Notes: generated from the sequence alone by a model not told the origin. Shown: positions 8,898 to 17,492, numbered from the stretch's first letter. The stretch is 47,198 nt of DNA from Syntrophobacterales bacterium (GCA_019429105.1 JAHYJE010000027.1:1-47198); one strand, 5' to 3'. Translations and numbers: made by a program.

Positions 8898-10064
8898 TCA
8901 ACAGGCAGCCATATACTCCATTGCCGCTACGACACCGCCCTTCTTATGAGCAACACCCGCCAGGGTGAATCCCATCTCCACGCCGCCGAGTGTTCCCAGC
9001 AGCATCAGGTCATTCAGATCCCCCAAGTGGCCGATGCGAAAGACCCGATCCTTGAGCTTGCCCAAACCGCTGCCCAAAGACATGTTGAACTTCGCAAGCA
9101 CCGCCCCCCGAAAGGCGTCGGCCCCTTTCTCCTCCGGCATCAGAACCGTCGTCAAAACCGGGCTGTACTCTTCCGGATTGAGGCAGAGATTCTCAATTCC
9201 CCAGGTTTTAAGCGCCCGCCTTGTCGCTTCGCCATGGCGGATATGACGCGCAAAGACGTTTTCCAACCCCTCCTCATTGAGCAGATGAAGTGATTCCCGA
9301 AGGCCATAGAGCAGGTTGGTCGAAGGAGAACTGGGGAAGAAGCCATCCTTGTTGACGCCCAGCATCGCCTCCCAAGACCAGTAAGACTTGGGCAGTCGCG
9401 CATTCTTTGCCGCGGCAAGGGCTTTGGCGCTGATTGCGTTGAAGCCGAGGCCGGGAGGAAGCATCAGCCCCTTCTGGGAACAGCCGACTGTCACATCTAC
9501 GCCCCATTCGTCATGGCGGTAATCGGCAGACCCCAGCGAAGAGATCGTATCAACCATGAACAGGGCGGGGTGACCGGCACGATCGATGGCCTTGCGGATC
9601 TCCCCGATCCGGCTGAGCACTCCCGTGGAGGTCTCGTTGTGGACTACATTAACGGACTTTATCCGATGATCGCGATCCTCGGAAAGTTTGGCCTCGACCA
9701 CGGCTGGATCCACCCCATGCCGCCAATCGCCGGGAACAAACTCAACCTCCAGCCCCAGGCGGAGGGCCATGTTTTTCCACAGGGTTGCAAAGTGGCCGGT
9801 TTCGAACATCAGCACCTTGTCTCCGGGGGAAAGGGTGTTGACGAGCCCCGCCTCCCAGGCGCCGGTTCCTGACGACGCAAAAATAATTACCGGTTCGGTT
9901 GTCTTGAAAACAGGTTTCAGCCCGGCCAAAACCTCCATCCCCAGAGCCTTGAACTCCGGCCCGCGGTGATCGATGGTCGGTTTGGCCATGGCCCTGAGCA
10001 CCTGCTCGGGAACATTGGTTGGTCCCGGAATCTGTAAAAAATGACGACCACTGGAATACGCCAT
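8898..10064 (-). CDS. Class V aminotransferase, serine--glyoxylate (alanine--glyoxylate) type
   Basis: A 388-residue PLP enzyme closely resembling serine-glyoxylate aminotransferase (SgaA) of methylotrophs. It has the opening PGPTNVPEQVLRAM, the SSGTGAWEAGLVNTLSPGDK block, NETSTGV, the aspartate-containing MVDTISSLGS, and the Schiff-base lysine in GCSQKGLMLPPG. Family reactions move the amino group of serine or alanine to glyoxylate, making glycine plus hydroxypyruvate or pyruvate. The gene sits between a GntR regulator and a TTT importer on the same strand, so it probably helps process the imported compound or its product. Serine and alanine use cannot be told apart from sequence. Start: ATG with GAAGGAGG upstream. 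Confidence 0.88.
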   Translation of the reverse strand: MAYSSGRHFLQIPGPTNVPEQVLRAMAKPTIDHRGPEFKALGMEVLAGLKPVFKTTEPVIIFASSGTGAWEAGLVNTLSPGDKVLMFETGHFATLWKNMALRLGLEVEFVPGDWRHGVDPAVVEAKLSEDRDHRIKSVNVVHNETSTGVLSRIGEIRKAIDRAGHPALFMVDTISSLGSADYRHDEWGVDVTVGCSQKGLMLPPGLGFNAISAKALAAAKNARLPKSYWSWEAMLGVNKDGFFPSSPSTNLLYGLRESLHLLNEEGLENVFARHIRHGEATRRALKTWGIENLCLNPEEYSPVLTTVLMPEEKGADAFRGAVLAKFNMSLGSGLGKLKDRVFRIGHLGDLNDLMLLGTLGGVEMGFTLAGVAHKKGGVVAAMEYMAAC

Positions 10065-10137
10065 GCTGTTTGTTCCTCCTTCTGCCGGTTATTAGTTGGT
10101 AGTTTTAATCGTTATATCGATGAAACCAAAACTTGCG

Positions 10138-10824
10138 TTATTGCAGTTTCCCGAGGCTGAGCCGAAGCGCCTCTTCCCCGGAAATCTGGATGTGCCTCTT
10201 CATCACCTTTTCACACAAGTCCTCATCCCGAAGCTTCAATGCCAGCAGGATCATGCGATGGCCATCCACGCACCTTTCCCCCACCCCAAAGTTCGTCAGG
10301 GTGTTTTTCCGATATCTCAGAACATATTGTCTCATATTGACAATAAAATTATAAAAGCGGCACTTGTACGCGATCATTCCCATCAGGGCATCGTGGAACG
10401 CCACATTGGCTCTGGAAAGATCATCAACCTTTTTTTGCAGCATGGCGATTTCCGCCTTGTTTACAATTTCCTGAAGCAGCCCGATCTGCTCATCGGTAAT
10501 CCGCCTGCAGATCAGCCGGAGGGCATGCCCCTCCAAGGCCGCCCGCAAGGCGAAGATGTCTCTAATCTCTTCAGGAGAATTATCCGGGATGCAAAATCCC
10601 CTTTTTCCCAGAGGTTCGATGAATCCATCCTGTTCGAGCCGATGGAGAGCTTCCCGCACCGGCGTTCGGCTCACCCCCAGCTCCGCGGCAAGCTGCTCTT
10701 CCGCCAACCGCTCGCCCGCGACGAATCTATTGGAAAAAATTGCCTCCTTCAGTTTTTGATAGGTATTTTCCCGGACGGATAACCGTTGTTGTGCAGGTGG
10801 TTTATTCAGCAGGACCTTTTCCAT
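10138..10824 (-). CDS. GntR-family transcriptional regulator, FCD subfamily
   Basis: The N-terminal winged helix-turn-helix contains AEEQLAAELGVSRTPVREAL, the near-invariant GntR recognition segment. The rest is an all-helical FCD effector domain with Asp/Arg/His positions typical of carboxylate-sensing, metal-containing members. The frame is open to a TTG at 10869; I prefer the ATG at 10824 (228 residues) because it gives the usual short lead into the HTH. No ribosome-binding site precedes that ATG, and a TATAAT lies only 14 bases upstream, so translation may be leaderless or begin further upstream. The regulator most likely controls the aminotransferase and TTT genes and probably itself. 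Confidence 0.88.
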   Translation of the reverse strand: MEKVLLNKPPAQQRLSVRENTYQKLKEAIFSNRFVAGERLAEEQLAAELGVSRTPVREALHRLEQDGFIEPLGKRGFCIPDNSPEEIRDIFALRAALEGHALRLICRRITDEQIGLLQEIVNKAEIAMLQKKVDDLSRANVAFHDALMGMIAYKCRFYNFIVNMRQYVLRYRKNTLTNFGVGERCVDGHRMILLALKLRDEDLCEKVMKRHIQISGEEALRLSLGKLQ

Positions 10825-10826
10825 AA

Positions 10827-10836
10827 ATGTATCCAA
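10827..10836 (-). promoter_or_regulatory. Putative GntR/FCD operator half-match at the gntR start
   Basis: On the minus strand TTGGATACAT lies just before the preferred gntR ATG and immediately after a TATAAT (10843-10838). It matches nine of ten bases of the palindromic site at 11000-11009. FCD regulators commonly bind TTGTATACAA-like palindromes, so this position would suit autorepression. Confidence 0.4.
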
Positions 10837-10996
10837 AATTATAGACAAAACAAAAATTCCGGGCACCAATAATACATTTAAAGATCCCTGTCAATTATTT
10901 TTTTAAAATAAATAGCGTTTTATATTAAAGTGATATATCAAAAAATATTTAATTATGGAAAATCGCAGTGATATGCTGCTTGATAGTTACCAGACT

Positions 10997-11012
10997 ATAT
11001 TGGATACAATAT
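10997..11012. promoter_or_regulatory. Perfect palindrome ATATTG-GATA-CAATAT, putative FCD-regulator operator
   Basis: Perfect 6-bp arms flank a 4-bp spacer, and the core TTGGATACAA differs by one base from the TTGTATACAA-type sites bound by many FCD GntR proteins. It lies in the AT-rich, gene-free stretch 10870-11058 upstream of gntR. Binding is inferred, not shown. Confidence 0.45.
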
Positions 11013-11058
11013 CATTGAGTAATGAAGAAATTATGCAGTGAAAAGCGATGTTTCAACT

Positions 11059-11325
11059 TCAGCCCCCGGACAGAAAAACTATAATATTCATGGAGTCGCC
11101 ATCCTTGACTGCATATGCCAGTTCATCCGCGCCAATCCCATGGTCATTTACAAGAACCTCGATATAGCCTTTTATCCTGCCTTTTTTGTCGAACATCTTC
11201 TTTTCCATGGCCGGATACTGCTGCAATATCGACCGCAGGCATTCCCCCACAGTATTTCCGTCAACCTCGAGTTGAAGTTCCTTGCCGTCATTAAGAAAAG
11301 GGTGGATCATTGTTTTGATGCTCAT
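11059..11325 (-). CDS. MoaD/ThiS-family sulfur-carrier protein
   Basis: A protein of 88 residues with the beta-grasp pattern of ubiquitin-like sulfur carriers, ending in the obligatory Gly-Gly (FLSGG). The central TVGECLRSILQQYP and VLVNDHGIG segments fit MoaD. The C-terminal Gly would be adenylated and thiocarboxylated by the E1-like partner encoded directly upstream. The start ATG at 11325 overlaps the stop of that gene in an ATGA arrangement, with GGGGGAGG as binding site, so translation is coupled. Candidate pathways are molybdopterin, tungstopterin or thiamine sulfur transfer. No moaE, thiG or cysteine-synthase neighbour decides between them. Confidence 0.85.
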   Translation of the reverse strand: MSIKTMIHPFLNDGKELQLEVDGNTVGECLRSILQQYPAMEKKMFDKKGRIKGYIEVLVNDHGIGADELAYAVKDGDSMNIIVFLSGG

Positions 11326-12086
11326 CTCTTGCCTCCCCCGCAAATTGGACAGTCTTTCTTTCGTTCAATTTCAATAGTGGTAAATTCCATGCCCTCCCCG
11401 CTGACAAAGAGCATTTTCCCGGCGAGCAGCTCTCCGAAGCCGGTCAGCAGCTTTATGGCTTCCATGGTCTGCAATGAGGCAACAAGTGCCGCAGTAGCGC
11501 CAAAAATCGGGAAAGGAACCCTTTTTCCTCCACCGATGCCCCGCGGATAAATACACTCGAGACAAGGGGTTTTCCCGGGAATGATTGTGGTAAGCTGCCC
11601 GTCCAGACCCGTGACGCCACCGTGGATGAAGGGCACGCCTTTTTTCACGCAACTTTCATTCAGAACAAATCGCGTCTCCATATTATCCATGCAATCCACG
11701 ACCAGATCAACCCCTGCGAGCAATTCCCCGGCATTGTCCGCCGTTATCCTCACATTCAAAGGCCTTATTTCTGTTTTTGAATTCATTGCCGCCAGCTTTC
11801 CCGAACCGGAAACTACTTTCAGCGCGCCGACATCCTTTTCCCAGTGCAGCGTCTGGCGATTGAGGTTGGAAAGATCGACAACGTCGCAGTCAATAAGCGT
11901 CAGCTTCCCGATGCCCGCATAAATCAGATTCGTAGCATTGGGAGAACCGAGACCGCCCAAGCCGGCGATCAGCACATGGGACCTTTTCAAACAGCGCTGC
12001 CCGGCTTCCCCGAAGTCGGGATACATAATCTGGCGCGAATATCTCGTCAGCTCCTTGTCATCCAGTGTTATTTCTTCTTTTTCCAT
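11322..12086 (-). CDS. ThiF/MoeB/HesA-family E1-like adenylyltransferase
   Basis: A 254-residue enzyme with the ATP-binding loop VLIAGLGGLGSPNATNL, the DCDVVDLSNLNRQ motif with catalytic Arg, the conserved VDCMDNMETRF segment, and a zinc site made of CLEC and a terminal CPIC pair. Enzymes of this family activate the C-terminal Gly of MoaD/ThiS-like carriers. Here the carrier is encoded downstream with a 4-base overlap. The ATG has AGGAGG six bases upstream. No rhodanese domain is fused. MoeB and ThiF cannot be separated on sequence alone. Confidence 0.9.
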   Translation of the reverse strand: MEKEEITLDDKELTRYSRQIMYPDFGEAGQRCLKRSHVLIAGLGGLGSPNATNLIYAGIGKLTLIDCDVVDLSNLNRQTLHWEKDVGALKVVSGSGKLAAMNSKTEIRPLNVRITADNAGELLAGVDLVVDCMDNMETRFVLNESCVKKGVPFIHGGVTGLDGQLTTIIPGKTPCLECIYPRGIGGGKRVPFPIFGATAALVASLQTMEAIKLLTGFGELLAGKMLFVSGEGMEFTTIEIERKKDCPICGGGKR

Positions 12087-12210
12087 ATCTTGCCTCCTGT
12101 TTTTTTATATCCTATACAACTCCTCTTTACAACGCCAATAATTTGCCGCCGGCAACGGGCGCCGACAGGCAAAAAAAATATCCGGCATTAGATTTCTGGT
12201 TCCGGCTTGT

Positions 12211-12239
12211 TTGACATTTCTGCCGGCATCATCTATAAA
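12211..12239 (+). promoter_or_regulatory. Consensus sigma-70 promoter of the polyprenyl synthase gene
   Basis: TTGACA (12211-12216), a 17-base spacer and TATAAA (12234-12239) give a near-perfect housekeeping promoter. Transcription would start near 12246, about 60 bases before the ATG at 12308. Confidence 0.8.
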
Positions 12240-12307
12240 GCCCTTTCTCGACATTTCCGGGAGCGGCACGCTTGAGGATGCGTCGCGGCAACATAAAGGA
12301 GAAAGAA

Positions 12308-13276
12308 ATGCAGATGCAGGATGTCTTTAATTATTTCGGCAACGATCTGAAACGGGCAGGGGAATATATGGAAACCTGCCTCGAATCGGAGGTAAAGCTG
12401 ATCCCGGAAATCGTCCATCACCTGATTGGCGGCGGAGGAAAGCGTTTCCGCCCCCTGTTGCTCCTGGCGGCGGCGGAGCTCTGCGGCTACCGGGGCGAGC
12501 GCCGTTACCCGCTTTCCGCAATGATCGAGTTCATCCACACCGCCACGCTCTTTCATGACGACGTCGTTGACCATGCGGAAACAAGGCGCGGGAGGATCTC
12601 CGCAAACCGCATCTGGGGCAACGAGGCCAGTGTGCTGATTGGCGATTTCCTGTACTCAAAATCTTTCAAGTTGATGACCGAAGACGGAAACCGTGCCATC
12701 CTCAAGCTTATCTCGCAGACGACAAACATGATGTCGGAAGGAGAGGTTTTTCAATTGATGAAGGCGGGGGACGTCAATACCACCGAAGAGGAGTACCTGG
12801 CGATTGTCGAGAAAAAAACGGCTATCCTCATCTCCGCCGCGTGCGCCATTGGCGGAATTATCGCCGACGCGAAGGAGGAACAGGTTGCTGCCCTCACCCG
12901 CTTCGGCATGGGTTTGGGGACCGCCTTTCAAATCACCGACGATGCCCTCGATTATGTCGGCAAAGAAGAAGAATTCGGCAAGGCGATCGGCCAGGATATC
13001 CGAGACGGGAAACTGACCATGCCCCTTATCCGCACCCTCAAAAAATGCACTCAGGAGGAAAAAACCCTCGTGCAGAACGGGGTTAAAAACAGGGATGAAG
13101 ATTCGGCGGCGGCGATCATGAAGCTGATAAACCGCTATGACGGCATCCCCTACTCGCTGCAAAAAGCCAAAAAATACGTTGCAGAGGCAAAGGGGTTTCT
13201 TGCCAAATTTGCTGATTCGGACGCCAAAACAGCGCTCTTTACCGTCGCAGACTACGTTGTCGGACGGCGCGTCTAA
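12308..13276 (+). CDS. ispB: Polyprenyl (octaprenyl-type) diphosphate synthase
   Basis: A trans-prenyltransferase of 322 residues that elongates isopentenyl diphosphate chains, typically for the quinone side chain. The first Asp-rich motif DDVVD is at residues 84-88, followed by the Arg-rich loop ETRRGR; the second Asp motif DDALD is at 211-215. GGGGKRFRPLLLL near residues 41-53 is the conserved IPP-binding region. The ATG at 12308 follows AAGGAGAAAGAA; the upstream in-frame start at 12272 lacks such a site. Chain length cannot be read reliably, so octaprenyl is by analogy with IspB. It is the first gene of a same-strand group with dsbC-like, M29 peptidase and uppP genes. Confidence 0.92.
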   Translation: MQMQDVFNYFGNDLKRAGEYMETCLESEVKLIPEIVHHLIGGGGKRFRPLLLLAAAELCGYRGERRYPLSAMIEFIHTATLFHDDVVDHAETRRGRISANRIWGNEASVLIGDFLYSKSFKLMTEDGNRAILKLISQTTNMMSEGEVFQLMKAGDVNTTEEEYLAIVEKKTAILISAACAIGGIIADAKEEQVAALTRFGMGLGTAFQITDDALDYVGKEEEFGKAIGQDIRDGKLTMPLIRTLKKCTQEEKTLVQNGVKNRDEDSAAAIMKLINRYDGIPYSLQKAKKYVAEAKGFLAKFADSDAKTALFTVADYVVGRRV

Positions 13277-13330
13277 AACCGGGGCCGACCTTTAAATCTG
13301 TTCGGTTCAATTATTAAAGGAGATTTTCGC

Positions 13331-14041
13331 ATGAAAAAGACATTTGCAATATTGTACAGCTCGTTACTGCTGGCGTTGCTGCCCACAGTAACAGCCGTCG
13401 CGGCAACACCGGAAGAATCTTTCCGCAAGAGCTTCCCCGCAATCCGTGCGGATAGCATCAAGCCTACCCCGGTCGCCGGCCTGTATGAAGTTACGGTAGG
13501 GAGCCGAATCGTCTATTACGCCCCGGGACAGGAATACCTGGTCTATGGGCCGATTGTAACAAGCAGCGGGGAGAACCTCACCGAAAAGAGATCCGCCGAG
13601 CTCATCGGCATAAAATTGAAAGCCGCTCCCCTCGACAAGGCCATCCGAATCGGGAACGGAAAACATCAGATCGTCGAGATCACCGATATTGACTGCCCCT
13701 ACTGCCGAAAAGCGTCAGCTTACCTTGCCGGCAGAAAGGATTTGACCCGCTACGTTTTTCTGCTGCCGGCAGCTTCGCACAAGGACGCGAAGGCAAAAAC
13801 GCTGCAGGTCTTCTGCGCCGCTGATCCAGCAAAGGCCTATGAGGAGGCAATGACCGGCAAACTGGACGACATGAAGTTATTGCCCTGCAAAGCGCCGGCT
13901 GCGGCGGAGGAACGCCTGAAGGCGCACCAGGAAATCGGCAGGCAGGTGGGCGTGACCGGAACGCCGCTCTTTCTTATAGACGGACAGGTTGTCCTGGGGG
14001 CGGATATGGCGCTCATTGAAAAAATCCTGAACACGAAATGA
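13331..14041 (+). CDS. DsbC-like periplasmic thiol:disulfide interchange protein
   Basis: A 236-residue secreted protein with signal peptide 1-25 (cleavage after AVAA), a short N-terminal dimerisation-type domain, then a thioredoxin fold with the redox pair Cys122-Pro-Tyr-Cys125 in ITDIDCPYCRK and the cis-Pro loop VTGTPLFLIDG. The CPYC active site and two-domain layout fit DsbC/DsbG disulfide isomerases. A second Cys pair in the helical insert (VFCAADP and LLPCKAP) also matches DsbC. No DsbD-type reductant is encoded in the window. An AAAGGAG site lies ahead of the ATG. Confidence 0.88.
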   Translation: MKKTFAILYSSLLLALLPTVTAVAATPEESFRKSFPAIRADSIKPTPVAGLYEVTVGSRIVYYAPGQEYLVYGPIVTSSGENLTEKRSAELIGIKLKAAPLDKAIRIGNGKHQIVEITDIDCPYCRKASAYLAGRKDLTRYVFLLPAASHKDAKAKTLQVFCAADPAKAYEEAMTGKLDDMKLLPCKAPAAAEERLKAHQEIGRQVGVTGTPLFLIDGQVVLGADMALIEKILNTK

Positions 14042-14057
14042 GAAAGGGAGTGTTGCA

Positions 14058-15278
14058 GTGATGAGAGAAACTCGGGAGATCATGAGCGAGGAATACCTGG
14101 AAAGATACGCCGACGTCCTGGTCTGGGGACTGGAAACGGCCCGGAAAGGCCGCTATCGCAAGGGAAACATCATCCTGATTCAGTACGACCGGGCAGCCCT
14201 GCGCCTGGCGGAGCTGCTCTATGAAAGGATAATCTCCCGGGGGATGCATCCCGTGCAGCGGAGCAGCCTGTCTTCGGCCATGGAGCTTTCCTTTTTTGAA
14301 AAATCGGGGGCCGGTCAGCTCGTTTTTCTGCCGCCGGGGGAAAAGGAGCTCTACAAAAATCTCCATGGCCGCATCTACCTGCACGCTCCCGAATCGCTGA
14401 CCCACCTGAAAGACGTTGATTCAGCGAAAATCGGCAAGGCGCTGGTCGCCCGCAAGCAGCTCCGCGACATTATCGAGGCGCGCGAACAGCAGGGCGATTA
14501 CGGCTGGACCCTCTGCACCTTCCCGACCGAGGAACTCGCCCGGCAGGCCCGGACGACTACAGCAGCATATACCGACCAGATAATCAGGGCCTGTTACCTG
14601 GATCAAAACAATCCGGTAGAAAAATGGAAGGAAATCAGGCGTAACGCGGCATCCATCAAAAAATGGCTGGGGAGTTTGCGTACAGCCTGGTTTCACATAG
14701 AATCAGCCGGCTGCGACCTGTGGATATCTCCCGGGGAACAGCGGCAGTGGCTGGGAGTCTCCGGACACAATATCCCGAGTTTCGAGCTTTTTATCTCCCC
14801 GGACTGGCGGGGGACAAAGGGTACATACTACGCAAATCTGCCTTCTTATCGCAGCGGCAACTATGTGGAGGGGGTAAAACTGACCTTTGCAAAGGGGGAG
14901 GCAGTGGCAATCAGCGCTCAGAGGGGCGAGGATTTCACCATTCGCCAGCTCGCCATGGACAAAGGCGCCAAACGGCTCGGCGAGTTTTCGCTGACCGATC
15001 GGCGATTCTCCCACATCGACATGTTCATGGCCGACACCCTTTTCGACGAGAATTTCGGCGGCGCCCATGGAAACTGCCATATCGCCGTCGGCGCATCCTA
15101 TACAGACACATTCTCCGGAGACCAAACCTCGATGACTCCGGCCTTGAAGAAAAAGCTGGGCTTCAACGACTCGGCCCTGCACTGGGACATGGTAAACACG
15201 GAACCCAAAACGGTCACGGCCCATCTGAAGACAGGCGAGAAGCTGCTGATCTACGAAAACGGCTGTTTTAAGCACTGA
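14058..15278 (+). CDS. M29-family (AmpS/thermophilic) aminopeptidase
   Basis: A cytoplasmic metallo-aminopeptidase of about 406 residues. The family's dinuclear metal ligands can be placed at Glu243 (NIPSFELF), Glu309 (LGEFSLTD), His341 (GNCHIAVG), and His375 and Asp377 (ALHWDMV). Most of these blocks match AmpS/AmpT; in the first one the usual NIPxGEVF-type text is changed to NIPSFELF but keeps the Glu. GTG at 14058 and ATG at 14061 are adjacent and share one ribosome-binding site (GGGAG). It lies 16 bases after the DsbC-like gene. Natural substrate unknown; broad N-terminal exopeptidase activity is usual. Confidence 0.88.
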   Translation: MMRETREIMSEEYLERYADVLVWGLETARKGRYRKGNIILIQYDRAALRLAELLYERIISRGMHPVQRSSLSSAMELSFFEKSGAGQLVFLPPGEKELYKNLHGRIYLHAPESLTHLKDVDSAKIGKALVARKQLRDIIEAREQQGDYGWTLCTFPTEELARQARTTTAAYTDQIIRACYLDQNNPVEKWKEIRRNAASIKKWLGSLRTAWFHIESAGCDLWISPGEQRQWLGVSGHNIPSFELFISPDWRGTKGTYYANLPSYRSGNYVEGVKLTFAKGEAVAISAQRGEDFTIRQLAMDKGAKRLGEFSLTDRRFSHIDMFMADTLFDENFGGAHGNCHIAVGASYTDTFSGDQTSMTPALKKKLGFNDSALHWDMVNTEPKTVTAHLKTGEKLLIYENGCFKH

Positions 15279-15289
15279 GCCTCGGCATC

Positions 15290-15333
15290 CTGCCCTCACC
15301 CGTTTCCGCCTCCATCAGGAAGGGGAAGGGCAG
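15290..15333 (+). terminator. Intercistronic hairpin between the M29 peptidase gene and uppP
   Basis: CTGCCCT pairs with AGGGCAG around an inner stem CCC..TTCC / GGAA..GGG, followed on the plus strand by CTTCGTTTTAG. It starts 11 bases after the peptidase stop. It may be a weak intrinsic terminator or a processing stem, as the U-tract is short and interrupted. Confidence 0.5.
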
Positions 15334-15360
15334 CTTCGTTTTAGATGAACTGGAGATAAA

Positions 15361-16128
15361 GTGGAGATAGCAACAGCGCTCATTCTGGGCATCGTCGAGG
15401 GATTTTCGGAATTTCTGCCCATTTCGTCCACCGGCCACCTGATTCTCGCCGGCAAACTGCTGGGACTTGCGGAAAGTGAGTTCGTCAAGAGTTTTGACAT
15501 CGCCATCCAACTGGGGGCGATCCTCTCCGTCGTCGTCCTGTATTGGCGAGAGCTGCTGGTTGATTGGGAAACGATCAAAAAGGTGGCCATCGCCTTTCTG
15601 CCGACTGGCGTTATCGGTTTTGTTCTCTACAAAATCATCAAAACCATCCTCCTCGGCTCCGCGGCCGTCGTCCTGTGGTCGCTCCTTATCGGGGGAATCG
15701 TCCTTATCGTCTTCGAGATGCTCCATCGTGAAAAAGACGACGCGACAAAATCACTCTCCGAAATTACCTATCTGCAGTCGTTTCTGATCGGCGTTTTTCA
15801 GTCGCTTGCCGTCATTCCCGGGGTATCCCGTTCCGCGGCGACGATCGTCGGGGGGCTGATCCTCGGCATGAAAAGGACAATGATTGTCGAATTTTCCTTC
15901 CTGCTGGCCGTTCCGACGATGCTCGCCGCGACGGTTTACGACCTTTATAAAAACGGCGCCATCTTCTCCGTCTTGCAGCTCAATTACCTGGCAGTCGGGT
16001 TTCTGACCTCCTTCATCGTCGCTTTGGCGAGCATCAAATTCCTGATCCGTTTCGTACAGAACCACACGTTCATCCTCTTCGGCATTTACCGCATCGCCCT
16101 TGTCCTCGTCTGGTTTGCGCTCTTTTAA
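15361..16128 (+). CDS. uppP: Undecaprenyl-diphosphatase UppP (BacA)
   Basis: A 255-residue inner-membrane enzyme that recycles undecaprenyl diphosphate to the monophosphate carrier for peptidoglycan and other envelope polymers. Both catalytic signatures are intact: EGFSEFLPISSTGHL at residues 13-27 and the PGVSRSAATI block in the middle. About eight membrane segments are evident. It starts with GTG at 15361 after an ACTGGAG site. Two genes upstream is a polyprenyl synthase, so this group gathers isoprenoid-lipid functions. Confidence 0.96.
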   Translation: MEIATALILGIVEGFSEFLPISSTGHLILAGKLLGLAESEFVKSFDIAIQLGAILSVVVLYWRELLVDWETIKKVAIAFLPTGVIGFVLYKIIKTILLGSAAVVLWSLLIGGIVLIVFEMLHREKDDATKSLSEITYLQSFLIGVFQSLAVIPGVSRSAATIVGGLILGMKRTMIVEFSFLLAVPTMLAATVYDLYKNGAIFSVLQLNYLAVGFLTSFIVALASIKFLIRFVQNHTFILFGIYRIALVLVWFALF

Positions 16129-16301
16129 CCGATCATTTTTGAACGCTTAAGGCAGATAGCCTAATCAACATGATCTCGCAGATGCAAAAAAATTCGCTTT
16201 AGAGATGCTCGTCTTTTCCGCGAATCAGTAACCTGTAAGAACCTTTTTTAGACGACCCTGATTATTTGCCACCTCCTGCCGTACAAGAAAGACTCAAAAA
16301 G

Positions 16302-17465
16302 ATGAAATACATAGACACGGAAGGAGTTATAATCAAGAGCTGGTGCAACAACCCGGACGTCAACGCCCTTGCCCAGGCGAAGAATCTGGCAAACCTGCCG
16401 TTCATCTTCAGACAGGTTTGTCTCATGCCCGACACCCACGAAGGCTACGGGATGCCAATCGGCGGGGTCATTGCCACGAATGGTTTTGTGATCCCCAATG
16501 CCGTCGGCGTCGATATCGGCTGTGGAATGCTGGCAACCGCAACGAACCTGACAAAAATTTCTTTGCCGGCGCTCAAGAAAATCCTTGGCAAAATCAGGGA
16601 AACTGTTCCCGTCGGCTTCGAACACCAGGAAAAAGCCCAAGATGAAAGTCTGATGCCGCAGATGGAAGATCCGGACCTGTATCCGGAGGTAAACCGCCAA
16701 TACCGCTCCGCGTGCAAGCAGCTCGGAACCCTGGGCGGCGGCAACCACTTCATCGAAATCCAGAAAGGATCGGACGCCCATATCTGGTTCATGATCCATT
16801 CGGGAAGCCGGAATATCGGCCTCAAGGTAGCCAGCCGCTATAACCAGACGGCGATTGCGTTAAACGAACAATGGCATTCCGCTGTCCCGAAGAAATGGGA
16901 GCTGGCCTTTCTGCCCATTGAAACGGAGGAGGCAAAGACATACTTGCGAGAGATGCGTTACTGTCTGGAATTTGCTCTGGCCAATCGCAAACTGATGGCC
17001 GACCGGGTACGGGCAGCCATCAGTGCGGAAATAACGGATGTGGAATTTGTGGAACCCATCAATATTCACCATAATTATGCGGCCTTCGAAGATCATTTCG
17101 GCAAAAACGTCATCGTTCACCGCAAAGGCGCAACCTCGGCGCGTCTTGGAGAGATGGGCATCATCCCCGGTTCCCAGGGAACGGCCAGCTATATTGTAAG
17201 AGGAAAGGGAAACCCCGAGAGTTTCATGAGCTGCTCTCACGGCGCCGGCCGTAAAATGGGAAGACGGGCGGCCATCAAAACCCTCAATCTTGAGAGGGAA
17301 AAAAAGATTCTCGACGATCAGGGGATTATCCATGCCATCCGCGGCAGGCAGGATCTCGAAGAAGCGGCGGGTGCCTATAAAGATATTGCTGTGGTGATGG
17401 CCGAACAGCAGGATCTCGTGGATATCGTAGTCAGGCTGGAACCCTTGGCTGTAATCAAAGGCTGA
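16302..17465 (+). CDS. rtcB: RNA-splicing ligase RtcB
   Basis: A GTP- and Mn-dependent RNA ligase joining 2',3'-cyclic phosphate (3'-phosphate) ends to 5'-OH ends. Numbered from the ATG at 16302 (387 residues), the metal ligands are Cys74 (GVDIGCGM), His149 (GGGNHF), His166 (HSGSR) and the HHNY pair at 256-257, and the guanylylated His313 lies in CSHGAGRKMGR. All catalytic residues are present. The frame extends to a TTG at 16266, but the MKYIDTEGVIIKSW opening aligns with the start of E. coli RtcB, so I chose the ATG. No archease or RtcA gene is next to it. It stands alone between uppP and a repeat-rich region. Confidence 0.95.
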   Translation: MKYIDTEGVIIKSWCNNPDVNALAQAKNLANLPFIFRQVCLMPDTHEGYGMPIGGVIATNGFVIPNAVGVDIGCGMLATATNLTKISLPALKKILGKIRETVPVGFEHQEKAQDESLMPQMEDPDLYPEVNRQYRSACKQLGTLGGGNHFIEIQKGSDAHIWFMIHSGSRNIGLKVASRYNQTAIALNEQWHSAVPKKWELAFLPIETEEAKTYLREMRYCLEFALANRKLMADRVRAAISAEITDVEFVEPINIHHNYAAFEDHFGKNVIVHRKGATSARLGEMGIIPGSQGTASYIVRGKGNPESFMSCSHGAGRKMGRRAAIKTLNLEREKKILDDQGIIHAIRGRQDLEEAAGAYKDIAVVMAEQQDLVDIVVRLEPLAVIKG

Positions 17466-17492
17466 CGCCCTCGTAAAAAGTCGCTGCTCGTC

